A stretch of DNA of 37,734 bases from Oscillospiraceae bacterium. Its GTDB lineage: Bacteria; Bacillota; Clostridia; Oscillospirales; Oscillospiraceae. The position numbers were made by a program, and so were the translations under genes. The notes under the pieces are model-generated. The model saw nothing but the letters and a program-made list of their open reading frames with translations. It searched no databases and was not told the DNA's origin. Numbering within the stretch: position 1 is the first letter of the stretch; each line of letters begins with the position of its first letter. Of the stretch, positions 7,300 through 16,074 are shown in pieces. The stretch lies in contig JAFRDL010000084.1 in assembly GCA_017411265.1 (NCBI GenBank), positions 1 to 37,734 of the forward strand, given 5' to 3'.

Positions 7300-8460
7300 T
7301 CATTTGACCTCGTATTTCCGGATCTTGTCCATATCCACCTCGATGCCCAGACCGGGGCCGTCCGGCACTATCAGGCAGCCGTCCTCGTATCGAAAGGGCT
7401 TTTTGATGATGTCGTCGGTATACCAGTGGGCCGCCACTTTCGTCTGCTCCATACCCTCGATGTGGGTGATGGGGAACACGGAGGCGAGATCGATATTGCG
7501 GGCGCAGCAGGCCATGTGCAGATTGGCGGCGTTGCCTACGCCGAATTCGCCGGAACCATTCACGTTGCAGCGGATACCGGCGTTTTCCGCGATCCTGGCA
7601 ATGGTGCGGGCGTTATAAAGCCCGCCGGCTTTGGTGGTATAGATGGAGATGTAATCCGCGGCGCCAAAGCGGACGATGTCCAGCGCGTCGGCAATGGTCC
7701 AGCAGCTCTCATCCGCACAGACGGGGCAGCGCAGCCCCTGCGTGACCTGCCGCATCTGCATCAGGCCCTCCACCGGTTGCTCCAGGTACTGGAGGTCGTA
7801 TTCGTCCATCAGAGTGCCCCACTTGATCGCCTCCTTGGGAGAGGGATAGCCCTGGTTGGCATCCACCAGGATGTGGATGTCCGGCCCCAGCGCCCGGCGC
7901 AGCCTTTCCATCAGCACTAGATCCCGCTTGACGTCCAGGCCTCCTTTCATTTTGATGGTCTTGATCCCCTCGGCGCAGGCGGCAACGGCCTCCTCCACGG
8001 CAGCATCCACATCCATGACGACGCCCAGACTGTGAGCGATGGGGATGGCACGGCGGTACTGCCCGCCCAGGAGCATGTATACCGGCTTGTCCACCGCTTT
8101 TCCCATGATGTCATAGAGGGCGATATCCACAGCGGCCTTGGCGTAGTTGTATCCGCGGATGGCCAGATCCATTTTCCGGTGGATCCTGTCGATGTCGAAA
8201 GGATCCATGCCCTCGATGGCGGGAAAGAGGTTCTGCCGCATCACCACCCGGGTAGTTCCGGCGGACTCCCCGTAATAGCGGCCGATATCGCCGCCCCACT
8301 CGGGCATGGCGGTGGCCTCGCCGAAGCCTTCGATCCCAGCATCGGTCGTGATCTTCATGATCGCGTAGCCCTGGCCCACGTCCACGGTGCTGGACGCCCA
8401 GGTGTGCTTGCGCCGGGTGGGGATGCTCACCTCGTAGATCTCGTATCCGGTGATCTTCAT
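7300..8460 (-). CDS. Enolase-superfamily enzyme, muconate cycloisomerase subgroup
   Basis: This 386-residue enolase-superfamily protein would act on a carboxylate substrate by metal-assisted removal of an alpha proton. The capping domain (about 1-125) and barrel are complete. The acid-base pattern is that of the muconate-lactonizing subgroup: K170-x-K172, metal ligands D200, E227 and D250, and K277 on the opposite face. That subgroup includes cycloisomerases, dipeptide epimerases, N-acylamino-acid racemases and hydroxyproline dehydratases, so the reaction cannot be fixed. The first base of its ATG is the last base of the upstream stop region (ATGA overlap), so it is translationally coupled to the opine-dehydrogenase-like gene. 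Neighbours suggest catabolism of an amino-acid or dipeptide-like compound. Confidence 0.9.
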   Translation of the reverse strand: MKITGYEIYEVSIPTRRKHTWASSTVDVGQGYAIMKITTDAGIEGFGEATAMPEWGGDIGRYYGESAGTTRVVMRQNLFPAIEGMDPFDIDRIHRKMDLAIRGYNYAKAAVDIALYDIMGKAVDKPVYMLLGGQYRRAIPIAHSLGVVMDVDAAVEEAVAACAEGIKTIKMKGGLDVKRDLVLMERLRRALGPDIHILVDANQGYPSPKEAIKWGTLMDEYDLQYLEQPVEGLMQMRQVTQGLRCPVCADESCWTIADALDIVRFGAADYISIYTTKAGGLYNARTIARIAENAGIRCNVNGSGEFGVGNAANLHMACCARNIDLASVFPITHIEGMEQTKVAAHWYTDDIIKKPFRYEDGCLIVPDGPGLGIEVDMDKIRKYEVK

Positions 8461-9548
8461 TGCGCTTTTTTTCCTTTCTGAACGAACTTCAGGACCTGCT
8501 CCACACTCAGCCCGGCGATGCCCATTTTTTCCAGATTTACCCCCTCCGCGTGGTAATCTCTGCCGGTCATGGACTCGGCGGCGACGACCAGGGCGTCCGT
8601 CAGAGGGACGGCGACGCCGGCCAGATGGCCCAGTTCCGAGATGGGGAGAAGCCCGGAGCCCATATCCTCATGCATATAGCGGTGATCCAGCGAGGGGGGA
8701 GCCTGGATAAACTGGTTGGCATAGCTCTGCTGGCAGGCCAAATAGGGATCATTTGCTTCTGCGGCTTCCGCTGTCGTACTTCCTGCGTTGAAGAACATCG
8801 TGCAGAAATTCACCAGGGAGAGTCCATACGCGGCGGCGACGGCCATGCGCTCATCGTCCAGCACGCGGATCACGCGACCGACGGCGGGAGTGATGCCGTC
8901 ATAGTAAAAGCGGAACTTCCCTCCGGTGGACTCGATCCAGCCGGCGTTGAGAATGACGCCGGGGGGATGAAACACGGCGTTGATGTTGCTGAGAGACGTC
9001 TCCAGCACATCCCGGGCTGTGAGGATGCGGGGGTAGGCCTGCCGTATCACGGCAAGGACTTCCTCCGTTTCCTGCGCGGGAAAGACTCCGACGGAGACGG
9101 CTTTGTCCGCGCTGCTCACGCGCACACGGTTTCCGGCGGTTTTACGGGCGATATAGCTCAGGGTGTTCGCCTCGGCGATCCTGCCCCGCCCCAGGATGTG
9201 GGCTGCCCGGAGGGCGCCGCCGGAATGCCCGGGATTCATATAAAGGATCGTCTCGGGGGAGAGGTGCTTTTTCAGCTCCGAAAGGTATTTTTCGTGACCG
9301 GTTCCGGGGACGTTCATCATCACCAGTTCCGCGCCGTCCACCGCGGCTCCCATATCCGAGGTGATCAGCGCCGGTTTGCAGCGGCCCTCGCCCCAGACGC
9401 CCTCGTATTCCAGAACACCTCCCGCGTCGTTCAGCGAATTGACTCTCTCGACGGAAAAGGAGAACAGGGAGACCCGGTGTCCCCGCATAGTGAGATCCAC
9501 AGCGGAGGCAAATCCGCCATGCCCACCGCCCAATACGGCGATCTTCAT
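8457..9548 (-). CDS. NAD(P)-dependent opine-dehydrogenase-like enzyme
   Basis: This 363-residue protein resembles the octopine/nopaline/opine dehydrogenase family, which oxidises or forms N-(carboxyalkyl) amino acids. The N-terminal Rossmann domain starts with AVLGGGHGGFASAVDL and continues to about residue 185. The C-terminal all-helical domain begins at SNINAVFHPPGVILN, which includes the family's conserved catalytic His, and continues with FYYDGITPAVGRVIRVLDDER. The ATG at 9548 follows AGAGGT at 7 bases. It lies 16 bases after the M24 peptidase stop and overlaps the enolase-like gene by 4 bases. Its substrate is unknown; the company of a peptidase and an enolase-type enzyme suggests use of an opine- or imino-linked amino-acid derivative. 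Confidence 0.88.
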   Translation of the reverse strand: MKIAVLGGGHGGFASAVDLTMRGHRVSLFSFSVERVNSLNDAGGVLEYEGVWGEGRCKPALITSDMGAAVDGAELVMMNVPGTGHEKYLSELKKHLSPETILYMNPGHSGGALRAAHILGRGRIAEANTLSYIARKTAGNRVRVSSADKAVSVGVFPAQETEEVLAVIRQAYPRILTARDVLETSLSNINAVFHPPGVILNAGWIESTGGKFRFYYDGITPAVGRVIRVLDDERMAVAAAYGLSLVNFCTMFFNAGSTTAEAAEANDPYLACQQSYANQFIQAPPSLDHRYMHEDMGSGLLPISELGHLAGVAVPLTDALVVAAESMTGRDYHAEGVNLEKMGIAGLSVEQVLKFVQKGKKAQ

Positions 9549-9564
9549 GATTTGACCTCTTTTC

Positions 9565-10686
9565 TCAATCCGCGCGGATGACGGGCAGGTGATCGTAGGG
9601 ATGTCTGGTGCCGGTGATCATTTTATGGCCGTCTGCAGTGACAAGTATCTCATTCTCCAGCTGGAAGCCCTCGGTCTCTGTGCAGTGGATGGGCTCGATG
9701 CAAAGGACCATGTTTTCCCGGAGGAGAGTATCCTTGTAGGGATTCAGATACGGTTCCTCATGGAGCGTCAGACCGAGACCGTGTCCCAGAAAGGCGATGG
9801 GCTCGAAGCCGCAGCTCTCAAACTGCGTCCGAAATTCGTTATAGACCTGCATGCTGCTGATCCCGGGACGGATTTTGGCAATGGCGTCGTCATGGCATTT
9901 TACCAGCTGGGCGTATATGTTGCGCTGACGCTCGTCCGGCTCACCCACCACGGCCGTCCGGCAGCAGTCGCAATAATAGTTGTTTTTGATGCCCATCATG
10001 TCGACACGGACCAGGTCGCCGCGGCGCAGGACCCGATCGGTGGGGGCCCCGTTGAGCTGGATGCTCCGTTCACCGGAGGCCACCACAGGCATATTCAGCT
10101 TGTCTCCCTTGATCTCGTTGAAACCCTTGACGAGCATGTTGTAGATGTCCTTTTCGGTCATGCCGGCCCGGGCGCTGGCAAAGGCGTTGTAGATCACGTC
10201 CTCGATCCGGCTGCCGAATTCCAGGATCCGCTCCACCTCAAAGGGCATCTTCACCAGACGCATCTCCTCATAGATGGGATCGGCGTTGACGAACTCAGCC
10301 TCCGGCAGCTCCCGGCGCAGGATCTGCCAGTCGGTGGTGGGCAGATAGCTCAGTTCGATGCCGATGCGCCTTTTTTCCATGCCCATCTTCCGCAGTATGC
10401 CGACGGCAAGGGCGATGGGGCTCTCCGTGAACTCGTTATAGGAAGTGATCTTGTCCTGAGGCATCCAACTCTGCATCCGCATGATGGGCTCTTCGATGTT
10501 GACCACGATGACCTCCGGCTCGTGATCCCTGGTGACGATGTGAATGACCTCTCGCTGACGGACCGTGACCTGCGTGGGGATGGAGGTACCGGTGACATAG
10601 GTGATGTTTTCCGGCGTCATGGTGACAAGGGCGTCCAGACGATGCTTTTCCAGCATGTGGCGCTGGAGTTCGGTGATCTCTTTCAT
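9565..10686 (-). CDS. M24-family metallopeptidase (Xaa-Pro dipeptidase/creatinase-like)
   Basis: This 373-residue protein has the creatinase-like N-terminal domain (about 1-130) and the pita-bread M24 catalytic domain. All five metal ligands appear in order: Asp in VRVDMMGI, Asp in YYCDCCRT, His in GHGLGLTLHEEP, Glu in LCIEPIHC and Glu in FQLENEILVT. Relatives cleave Xaa-Pro dipeptides or hydrolyse creatine-like amides. A GTG at 10695 is in frame but only 1 base after the Shine-Dalgarno, while the ATG at 10686 stands 10 bases after GGAG, so I use the latter. It is the first enzyme gene after the FadR-type regulator. Being cytosolic, it would act on an imported small peptide or amide. Confidence 0.9.
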   Translation of the reverse strand: MKEITELQRHMLEKHRLDALVTMTPENITYVTGTSIPTQVTVRQREVIHIVTRDHEPEVIVVNIEEPIMRMQSWMPQDKITSYNEFTESPIALAVGILRKMGMEKRRIGIELSYLPTTDWQILRRELPEAEFVNADPIYEEMRLVKMPFEVERILEFGSRIEDVIYNAFASARAGMTEKDIYNMLVKGFNEIKGDKLNMPVVASGERSIQLNGAPTDRVLRRGDLVRVDMMGIKNNYYCDCCRTAVVGEPDERQRNIYAQLVKCHDDAIAKIRPGISSMQVYNEFRTQFESCGFEPIAFLGHGLGLTLHEEPYLNPYKDTLLRENMVLCIEPIHCTETEGFQLENEILVTADGHKMITGTRHPYDHLPVIRAD

Positions 10687-10798
10687 GGGGGACACTCTCC
10701 TTTTCTGATTGTTGGTATTTCATATGCGAGAGAGCACTTGAGAAAACGAAAAAGGGAAATAGATGGGATGAATGATTGAATTCCAGCAACCGGGAGGA

Positions 10799-11485
10799 TC
10801 AGGAGGTCAGTTCAATGGCGGTCCGCGTGCTGGCGAGATGAGCGGCGTATGCCTGCTTGACCTGGTGTATATCTCCCGAGCCGAAAGCATTGGCGATCTC
10901 GAGATGCTCCCGCAGGGACTGTTTTACCCGTTCCGGTTGATTAAAGAGCACTTTCCGTTCGTCATAGATCCCGCCGGTGAGGGCCACGCAGATGTTGGTA
11001 AGCAGCTCGTTCCCGGCGGCTTGACGGATGATGTTGTGAAAGAGAAGGTCATGCTGCAGCATCTTTTCGTTGGTCAGATCGGTCCGGCCGGCTTCCGCCA
11101 CACAGTCCTTCAGCTGCCGTCGGATCTCCTCATACTGACTCTCCGGGATCAGGTCGATGGCCCGCAGGTCCAGAGCTTCCCGAACCGTGATCATATTGAA
11201 GATCTCCGTCTTGTGGACGGAAAGCCAGAGCACAGAGTGTTCCCCGGGTTCCAGGCCGTCCTTGAGAAGATAAATACCGCTGCCCTGGCGGATCTCCACC
11301 ACACCGATGGCCTCCAGGGACTTCAGCGCTTCTCTCAGGGAGTTTCGGCCTACTCCGACGATCTTCATCATTTCCCGTTCGGTGGGAAGCTTATCCCCGG
11401 CGGAGAGATCCTTCTCGGAGATATATTTTAATATGCTGCGGAGAGTGGGGCTCTCCTTGAAGAATAAACCGTTGGTCACAGACAC
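10799..11485 (-). CDS. FadR-subfamily GntR transcriptional regulator
   Basis: This regulator of about 228 residues has a GntR winged helix-turn-helix (about 12-78: LPTEREMMKIVGVGRNSLREALKSLEAIGVVEIRQGSG) and an all-helical FCD effector domain. FCD metal-ligand positions are visible in HDLLFH, LREHLEI and YAAHLA. Three in-frame GTG codons compete. The one at 11491 overlaps GGAGG; those at 11485 and 11479 stand 5 and 11 bases after it, and I take 11485 with reserve. A strong promoter and an imperfect TTGGT-AGG-ATCAA operator lie upstream, so it probably represses itself and the three catabolic genes 112 bases downstream. The inducer is likely the pathway substrate. Confidence 0.9.
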   Translation of the reverse strand: MSVTNGLFFKESPTLRSILKYISEKDLSAGDKLPTEREMMKIVGVGRNSLREALKSLEAIGVVEIRQGSGIYLLKDGLEPGEHSVLWLSVHKTEIFNMITVREALDLRAIDLIPESQYEEIRRQLKDCVAEAGRTDLTNEKMLQHDLLFHNIIRQAAGNELLTNICVALTGGIYDERKVLFNQPERVKQSLREHLEIANAFGSGDIHQVKQAYAAHLASTRTAIELTS

Positions 11486-11499
11486 GGGCACCTCCGGAT

Positions 11500-11552
11500 A
11501 ATTGATCCTACCAATTCAGCCGCAATATACCATATCTTCTTTTGACTGTCAA
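11500..11552 (-). promoter_or_regulatory. Promoter and candidate operator of the FadR-type regulator
   Basis: On the minus strand TTGACA (11547-11552), 17 bases and TATATT (11524-11529) form a near-consensus promoter. Just downstream, 11500-11516 reads AATTG-N7-CAATT with core TTGGTAGGATCAA, close to the TGGT-N3-ACCA pattern bound by FadR-type GntR proteins but imperfect in the right half. Its place at the start of the transcript suits repression. Confidence 0.7.
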
Positions 11553-11649
11553 TGACAAATAAGCAGACAAAGCGCGGGGGTTTCTTACCGCGCAGAGATT
11601 CAGCAGCGGACAAGGGTATCACAGCGGGGACCGCAGGAGCTTTTCTGGC

Positions 11650-11693
11650 AAGCGGAGGACCCGGCTGCCGGTTGGCAGACGGGTCCCCCGCTT
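11650..11693 (-). terminator. Hairpin after the copper operon
   Basis: Arms of 20 bases (11650-11669 and 11674-11693) pair with two imperfections around GGTT. In the minus direction the hairpin is followed by TGCCAGAAAAG rather than a U tract, so it may be a factor-assisted or partial terminator. Confidence 0.5.
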
Positions 11694-11717
11694 ACGTTTG
11701 CTGCACGCAGGTATGCT

Positions 11718-11945
11718 TTATCTGGAGACCTGGGACCGGACGCCGGTGGGCGTATAGCCAGCTTCGGCGATAACGGCCTTCACCTTTTCCGGATCCAGCG
11801 CCTCTTTGGAGACGATCCGGGTGAGCTTTTCCTTGTGGCTGGAGCTGACGCTCTCCGGGGCGAAGGCTTTTTCGATCGCCTCGTTCACGTGCTTTTCGCA
11901 CATGGGGCACATCATTCCGTCCACATTCACGATGGTTTCAAACAT
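11718..11945 (-). CDS. Possible internally initiated CopZ-like copper chaperone (same frame as copA)
   Basis: The last 75 codons of copA start with ATG (11945) 8 bases after a perfect AAAGGAGG (11954-11961), exactly as a free gene would. The product would be a single HMA domain with [10 protein letters not shown] near its N-terminus and a short insertion after the first helix, like the small copper chaperones usually encoded next to csoR and copA. No stop codon separates it from copA, so the ribosome may make a fusion, a free chaperone or both. It could also be a recent loss of the copA stop codon, or a sequencing error there. Confidence 0.6.
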   Translation of the reverse strand: MFETIVNVDGMMCPMCEKHVNEAIEKAFAPESVSSSHKEKLTRIVSKEALDPEKVKAVIAEAGYTPTGVRSQVSR

Positions 11946-14291
11946 GGGTTTATCCTCCTTTATGGTTGTTTCGTTCGTAGGTATGCCGCCCAGATCCGGG
12001 GGCAGGACCACTTCTTTTTTTGCCCGCCTGTCCCGGGAGGCGTCATGGAGCCGGAAAAGATTGAGCCGCAGGGCGTTGGTGACCACGCAGAAGCTGGACA
12101 GGCTCATGGCCAGCGCGCCGAACATGGGATTCAGCGTCCACCCGAAAACCGGGATCCACACGCCGGCGGCCAGGGGGATGCCGATGATGTTGTAGATGAA
12201 CGCCCAGAACAGGTTTTCCCGGATGTTCCGAAGAGTGGCACGGCTGAGCCGGATGGCGGCGGGCACGTCGGTGAGCCGGCTGTTCATCAGCACCACGTCC
12301 GCGGCGTCGATAGCCACGTCGGTCCCGGCGCCGATGGCGATGCCGATGTCCGCCCGGGTGAGGGCGGGGGCGTCGTTGATGCCGTCGCCCACCATGGTCA
12401 CCTTGCCCAGCTCCTGCAGGCGGCGGATCACCGCCTCCTTGCCGTCGGGCAGGACGCCGGCGATCACCGTGTCCACGCCGGCCTGGGCGCCGATGGCCCG
12501 GGCGGTACGCTCGTTGTCGCCGGTGAGCATCACCACTTTGATGCCCATGTTCTGCAGCTCCCGTACCGCCTGAGGCGCCTCTTCCTTGATGACGTCCGCC
12601 ACGGCGATGATGCCCAGCAGCTTTTCGTCCCGGGCGAAGAACAGCGGCGTTTTGCCGTTCTCCGCCAGTTCCTCCGCCTGACGGCGCAAAGCGGAGGAGA
12701 CGGCGGCGTGCCGGGAGATGAAGGCCAGATTGCCGCCCCGGAGGGAGGCGCCGTCCAGCCGGGCGGAGAGCCCGTTCCCGGGAAGAGCCTGGAAGTCCGT
12801 CACCTCCCGCAGGGGGAGGGAGAGGGCCGCCTGCTTTTCCATGACAGCCTTGGCCAGCGGATGCTCGCTGCGCTGCTCCAGCGCGGCGGCCAGGGACAGA
12901 AGCTCCGTTTCGGAAACGTCCCCGCCGGGCAGAATATCCGTGACCCGCGGCTCACCGCCGGTAATGGTGCCGGTTTTGTCCAGCACGACGATCTGCATCC
13001 GCCCCGTCTCCTCCAGGGAGGCGGCGGTCTTGAAGAGGATCCCGTTTTTGGCGCCCAGGCCGTTGCCCACCATGACAGCCACAGGGGTGGCCAGTCCCAG
13101 GGCGCAGGGACAGCTGATCACCAGCACGGAGATCCCCCGGGCCAGGGCGTAGCCGAAGCTCTGTCCGACCAGAAGCCAGACGACGGTGGTCACCGCGGCG
13201 ATGGCGATGACCACGGGGACGAACACCCCGGCCACCTTGTCGGCGATCTTGGCGATGGGCGCCTTGGTGGCTGCCGCATCGCTGACCAGTCGGATGATTT
13301 GAGAGAGGGTCGTGTCCTCGCCCACCCGGGTGGCCTCGCAGCGGAGAAAACCGGACTGATTGATGGTGGCGGCGGAAACCGGGTCCCCCTCGCTTTTGTC
13401 CACGGGGATGCTCTCCCCGGTGAGGGCCGCCTCGTTCACGGCGCTGCTGCCCGAGAGCACCCGGCCGTCCACGGGGATGCTCTCCCCGGGCCGGACCACA
13501 AAGACGTCTCCCTTCTGCACCTGATCCACAGAGACGGTGACCTCGGCCCCGTTCCGCTCCAGTACGGCGGTCTGGGGGGCCAGGCGCATCAGCCCCTTCA
13601 GGGCGTCGGTGGTCCTGCCCTTGGACCGGGCCTCCAGCATCTTGCCCACGGTGATCAGCGTGAGGATCATGGCGGCGGACTCAAGGTAGAAGTCCATCCT
13701 GTACTTCTCCACGGCGGCCATGTTCCCGTGGGCCTGGGCTCCGGTCAAGGCAAAGAGAACGTACACGCTCCACACCAATGAGGCCAGGGAGCCCAGGGCC
13801 ACCAGGGTGTCCATGTTGGGGGAGCGGCGGACAAGACCCTTGAAGCCGCTGATGAAGAACTTCTGGTTGATGACCATGACGATGGCCGCCAGCAGCAGCT
13901 GCACCAGCCCCAGGGCCACATGATTGCCCTCAAACCAGGCGGGGAGAGGGAAGCCCCACATGCTGTGGCCCATGGAGAAGTACATGAGCACGACAAGAAA
14001 GCCCACGGAGGCGATGAGGCGTTTTTTCAGCCGGGGCGTTTCGTGATCCTCCAGGGCCGCGGCGGCGTCGGAAGCCGATACTCTTTCTTCCACGCCTCTC
14101 CGGGAGGCACCGTAGCCCGCCTTTTCCACCGCGGCGATGATCTCGGCGGCGGAGGCAGTGCCTTCCACCCCCATGGAGTTGGTGAGCAGGCTCACCGCGC
14201 AGGCGGTGACCCCGGGCACGGCGTTCACCGCCTTCTCCACCCGGGTACTGCAGGCGGCGCAGCTCATGCCGGTTACATTGTACTGTTCCAT
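11718..14291 (-). CDS. copA: Copper-exporting P1B-ATPase with C-terminal chaperone-like domain
   Basis: This 857-residue Cu(I)-exporting ATPase has one N-terminal metal-binding domain (C11-A-A-C14), eight membrane helices, and the intramembrane CPC (about 394-396, in [11 protein letters not shown]). The phosphorylation site DKTGT is at about 438, followed by SEHPLA and the hinge [10 protein letters not shown]. After the last helix pair it runs without a stop through a low-complexity linker into a second HMA-like domain from residue 783 (MMCPMC). That part has its own AAAGGAGG and ATG and may also be made alone as a CopZ-like chaperone. Usual CopA proteins are about 740-820 residues and lack a C-terminal HMA domain. 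It lies 12 bases after csoR under a copper-responsive promoter. Confidence 0.96.
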   Translation of the reverse strand: MEQYNVTGMSCAACSTRVEKAVNAVPGVTACAVSLLTNSMGVEGTASAAEIIAAVEKAGYGASRRGVEERVSASDAAAALEDHETPRLKKRLIASVGFLVVLMYFSMGHSMWGFPLPAWFEGNHVALGLVQLLLAAIVMVINQKFFISGFKGLVRRSPNMDTLVALGSLASLVWSVYVLFALTGAQAHGNMAAVEKYRMDFYLESAAMILTLITVGKMLEARSKGRTTDALKGLMRLAPQTAVLERNGAEVTVSVDQVQKGDVFVVRPGESIPVDGRVLSGSSAVNEAALTGESIPVDKSEGDPVSAATINQSGFLRCEATRVGEDTTLSQIIRLVSDAAATKAPIAKIADKVAGVFVPVVIAIAAVTTVVWLLVGQSFGYALARGISVLVISCPCALGLATPVAVMVGNGLGAKNGILFKTAASLEETGRMQIVVLDKTGTITGGEPRVTDILPGGDVSETELLSLAAALEQRSEHPLAKAVMEKQAALSLPLREVTDFQALPGNGLSARLDGASLRGGNLAFISRHAAVSSALRRQAEELAENGKTPLFFARDEKLLGIIAVADVIKEEAPQAVRELQNMGIKVVMLTGDNERTARAIGAQAGVDTVIAGVLPDGKEAVIRRLQELGKVTMVGDGINDAPALTRADIGIAIGAGTDVAIDAADVVLMNSRLTDVPAAIRLSRATLRNIRENLFWAFIYNIIGIPLAAGVWIPVFGWTLNPMFGALAMSLSSFCVVTNALRLNLFRLHDASRDRRAKKEVVLPPDLGGIPTNETTIKEDKPMFETIVNVDGMMCPMCEKHVNEAIEKAFAPESVSSSHKEKLTRIVSKEALDPEKVKAVIAEAGYTPTGVRSQVSR

Positions 14292-14303
14292 CGATCTTTG
14301 TCC

Positions 14304-14606
14304 TTATTTCATCAGTTTCTTCAGCAGCTCCGTCAGTTCGTCCACCACCGTGTCGTCTCCGGCGCGGATGTCCCGCACTACGCAGGAATGGATGTGGCTG
14401 GACAGAAGCTCCCGGTTGAAGGCGTTCATGGCCGCGGAGACCGCCGCCGACTGGGTGAGAATGTCCGCGCAGTAGGCGTCCTTTTCCAGCATGCCCTTGA
14501 TGCCCCGGATCTGTCCCTCGATCCGGCTGAGCCGGTTCATCAGACGCTTTCTCTCCGCCTCGGAGCGTTTCGTGGTACGGCAGCAGCAGGTTGTCTGTTC
14601 ATCCAT
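14304..14606 (-). CDS. csoR: Copper-sensing repressor CsoR
   Basis: This 100-residue all-helical metalloregulator is of the CsoR/RcnR family. The Cu(I) ligand triad C46, H71 and C75 (DAYCADIL and HIHSC) fits the copper-sensing type rather than RcnR or the formaldehyde sensor FrmR. The N-terminus has an extra CCC run that might also bind metal. ATG at 14606 follows AAGGAG by 8-9 bases. Two near-perfect ATACCC-N5-GGGTAT operators lie on its promoter. The family binds these boxes when free of copper and lets go when Cu(I) is bound, so the csoR-copA operon should be copper-induced. Confidence 0.95.
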   Translation of the reverse strand: MDEQTTCCCRTTKRSEAERKRLMNRLSRIEGQIRGIKGMLEKDAYCADILTQSAAVSAAMNAFNRELLSSHIHSCVVRDIRAGDDTVVDELTELLKKLMK

Positions 14607-14624
14607 GGGATCATCTCCTTCAAT

Positions 14625-14673
14625 ATACCCTGTGGGGGTATTTTCATTATATACCCTCAGGGGGTATTGTCAA
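14625..14673 (-). promoter_or_regulatory. csoR-copA promoter with two CsoR operators
   Basis: On the minus strand TTGACA (14668-14673), 16 bases and a perfect TATAAT (14646-14651) form the promoter. ATACCCTCAGGGGGTAT (14651-14667) fills the spacer exactly, and ATACCCTGTGGGGGTAT (14625-14641) lies just downstream over the start of transcription. Centre-to-centre spacing is 26 bases. Both match the known CsoR box of inward-facing C and G runs. Confidence 0.93.
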
Positions 14674-14700
14674 GCCTTTTTCCCGGAAAAATTCCTGCCC

Positions 14701-14729
14701 TTGCATTCGGGGAAAAAAACCTGTAAAAT
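14701..14729 (+). promoter_or_regulatory. Promoter of the DUF6056-like/GtrB-like gene pair
   Basis: TTGCAT (14701-14706), 17 bases, TAAAAT (14724-14729) lies 28 bases before the ATG at 14757 and diverges from the copper promoter. Confidence 0.65.
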
Positions 14730-14756
14730 AAATCCAATCTCTTGGGAGGCAATCCG

Positions 14757-16067
14757 ATGGCCCTGAACACATCTCCGAAAACAAGACGCTGGATCAGCGT
14801 CGTCATATTTGTGATCCTGCTGACGGCCAACGTCTTCACCACAAAGCTGGTAGACGACTGGAACTACGGCTACAGCTTCGCCACCGGGGCGCCCCTTGTC
14901 TCCCTGGCGGACATCGGACCATCCATGCGCGCCCACGCCATGGAAATGAACGGACGTATTTTCGCCCACGCGCTGGTCCAGACGATGGAGATCGTGCCGC
15001 CGATCCTGTTCGACGTCCTCAACGCGGCGGTGTTCGTTGCCCTGCTGTGGATGCTGTATCGCATCTCTCGCCGGGAAGGGGAAGAGAATGCGCTGCTGCT
15101 CGCCGTATTGTTCGGCGCCGTCTGGGTCTTTACCCCGGTGTTCGGCCAGGTGTTCCTTTGGATGGACGGGAGCTGCAACTACAGCTGGGGCGCCTTCGCG
15201 GCGATTTGCTGGCTGTACCCTTATCTGCGGAGGTTCCTCCGTCCGGGGGAGAAGGGAAAAAACGGGAAGTGGGCGGCCTGGTGCGTGCTGGGCTTCTTTG
15301 CCGGGGGGTATCAGGAAAACACCGCCGTGGCCAGCATCTTTATGGCTGTGCTCCTTCTGTTGCTGACACGCATATATAAGAAGGAGAAAACCGGACCGCT
15401 GCCCTGGCTGAGCATCGCCGCGGCGATGGGCGGACTGCTCTATATGATGACCCGTCCCGCAGAGAGCCTGAAGGGCGCCGGCGAGGGAAATCTGTCCGAT
15501 CTGGCCGGACGCCTGATCACGGCGCTGGACGTGTATTCCCGGCTGAAGCTGCTGGTCTTCTTTTTTGCCGCAGCCTTTGTGTTCTGCTGTATCCGGAAAA
15601 CCGACCCGGATCGTCGAATCCTGGCCGTGGTTTTCCTGTTGGGCTCGCTGTGTTCCAACTTTGTCATGGCTTTTGCCGCATGGTATCCGGCCCGCTGCAT
15701 GCTGTTCCCGACTCTGCTGCTGATCGTGGGCTGCGCCGTCCTGTTCGCGGATATTTTTTCCGGAGGGAAGAAGACGGCCATGCTGTGTGTCTCGGCGATC
15801 CTGGCGACGGCTCTGCTCTACAACGGACTGTTCGGAATGGCGGACATCGTGAACACATGGCGGTCTGTCCGGGCCAACGAGCGCGCCATTCTCGAGGCGC
15901 GGGACGACGGGATCATGGATGTACGGGTCCCCATGGTCAAGATCTATACGCAGTACAGCGCTCTTTTCGATCTGAAGTACCTGGATACGGAGGATCCCAG
16001 TTCGTGGCCGAACCGCGCCATGGCAAGGACCTTGGGCGTTGACTCCATCATTGGGTATTGGGAGTGA
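14757..16067 (+). CDS. Polytopic membrane protein, DUF6056-like (putative GT-C glycosyltransferase)
   Basis: This 436-residue protein has about ten membrane helices. After the first helix comes a periplasmic-side segment DDWNYGYSF and MEMNGRIFAHAL, the acidic loop arrangement typical of DUF6056 proteins, which look like GT-C glycosyltransferases using lipid-linked sugars. GT-C activity for this protein is inference. A TTG at 14742 is in frame but overlaps GGGAGG; the ATG at 14757, 7 bases after that element, is the start. It lies 7 bases before a GtrB-like bactoprenol glycosyltransferase in one operon, which suits a two-step system: load a sugar on undecaprenyl phosphate, then transfer it outside. 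Confidence 0.8.
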   Translation: MALNTSPKTRRWISVVIFVILLTANVFTTKLVDDWNYGYSFATGAPLVSLADIGPSMRAHAMEMNGRIFAHALVQTMEIVPPILFDVLNAAVFVALLWMLYRISRREGEENALLLAVLFGAVWVFTPVFGQVFLWMDGSCNYSWGAFAAICWLYPYLRRFLRPGEKGKNGKWAAWCVLGFFAGGYQENTAVASIFMAVLLLLLTRIYKKEKTGPLPWLSIAAAMGGLLYMMTRPAESLKGAGEGNLSDLAGRLITALDVYSRLKLLVFFFAAAFVFCCIRKTDPDRRILAVVFLLGSLCSNFVMAFAAWYPARCMLFPTLLLIVGCAVLFADIFSGGKKTAMLCVSAILATALLYNGLFGMADIVNTWRSVRANERAILEARDDGIMDVRVPMVKIYTQYSALFDLKYLDTEDPSSWPNRAMARTLGVDSIIGYWE

Positions 16068-16074
16068 TGATATA

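Noticed and set aside
11835..13781. 648-codon open frame opposite copA
   Set aside because: Antisense shadow of copA with biased composition (Gly, His, Asp, Gln), no recognisable domain and no ribosome binding site.
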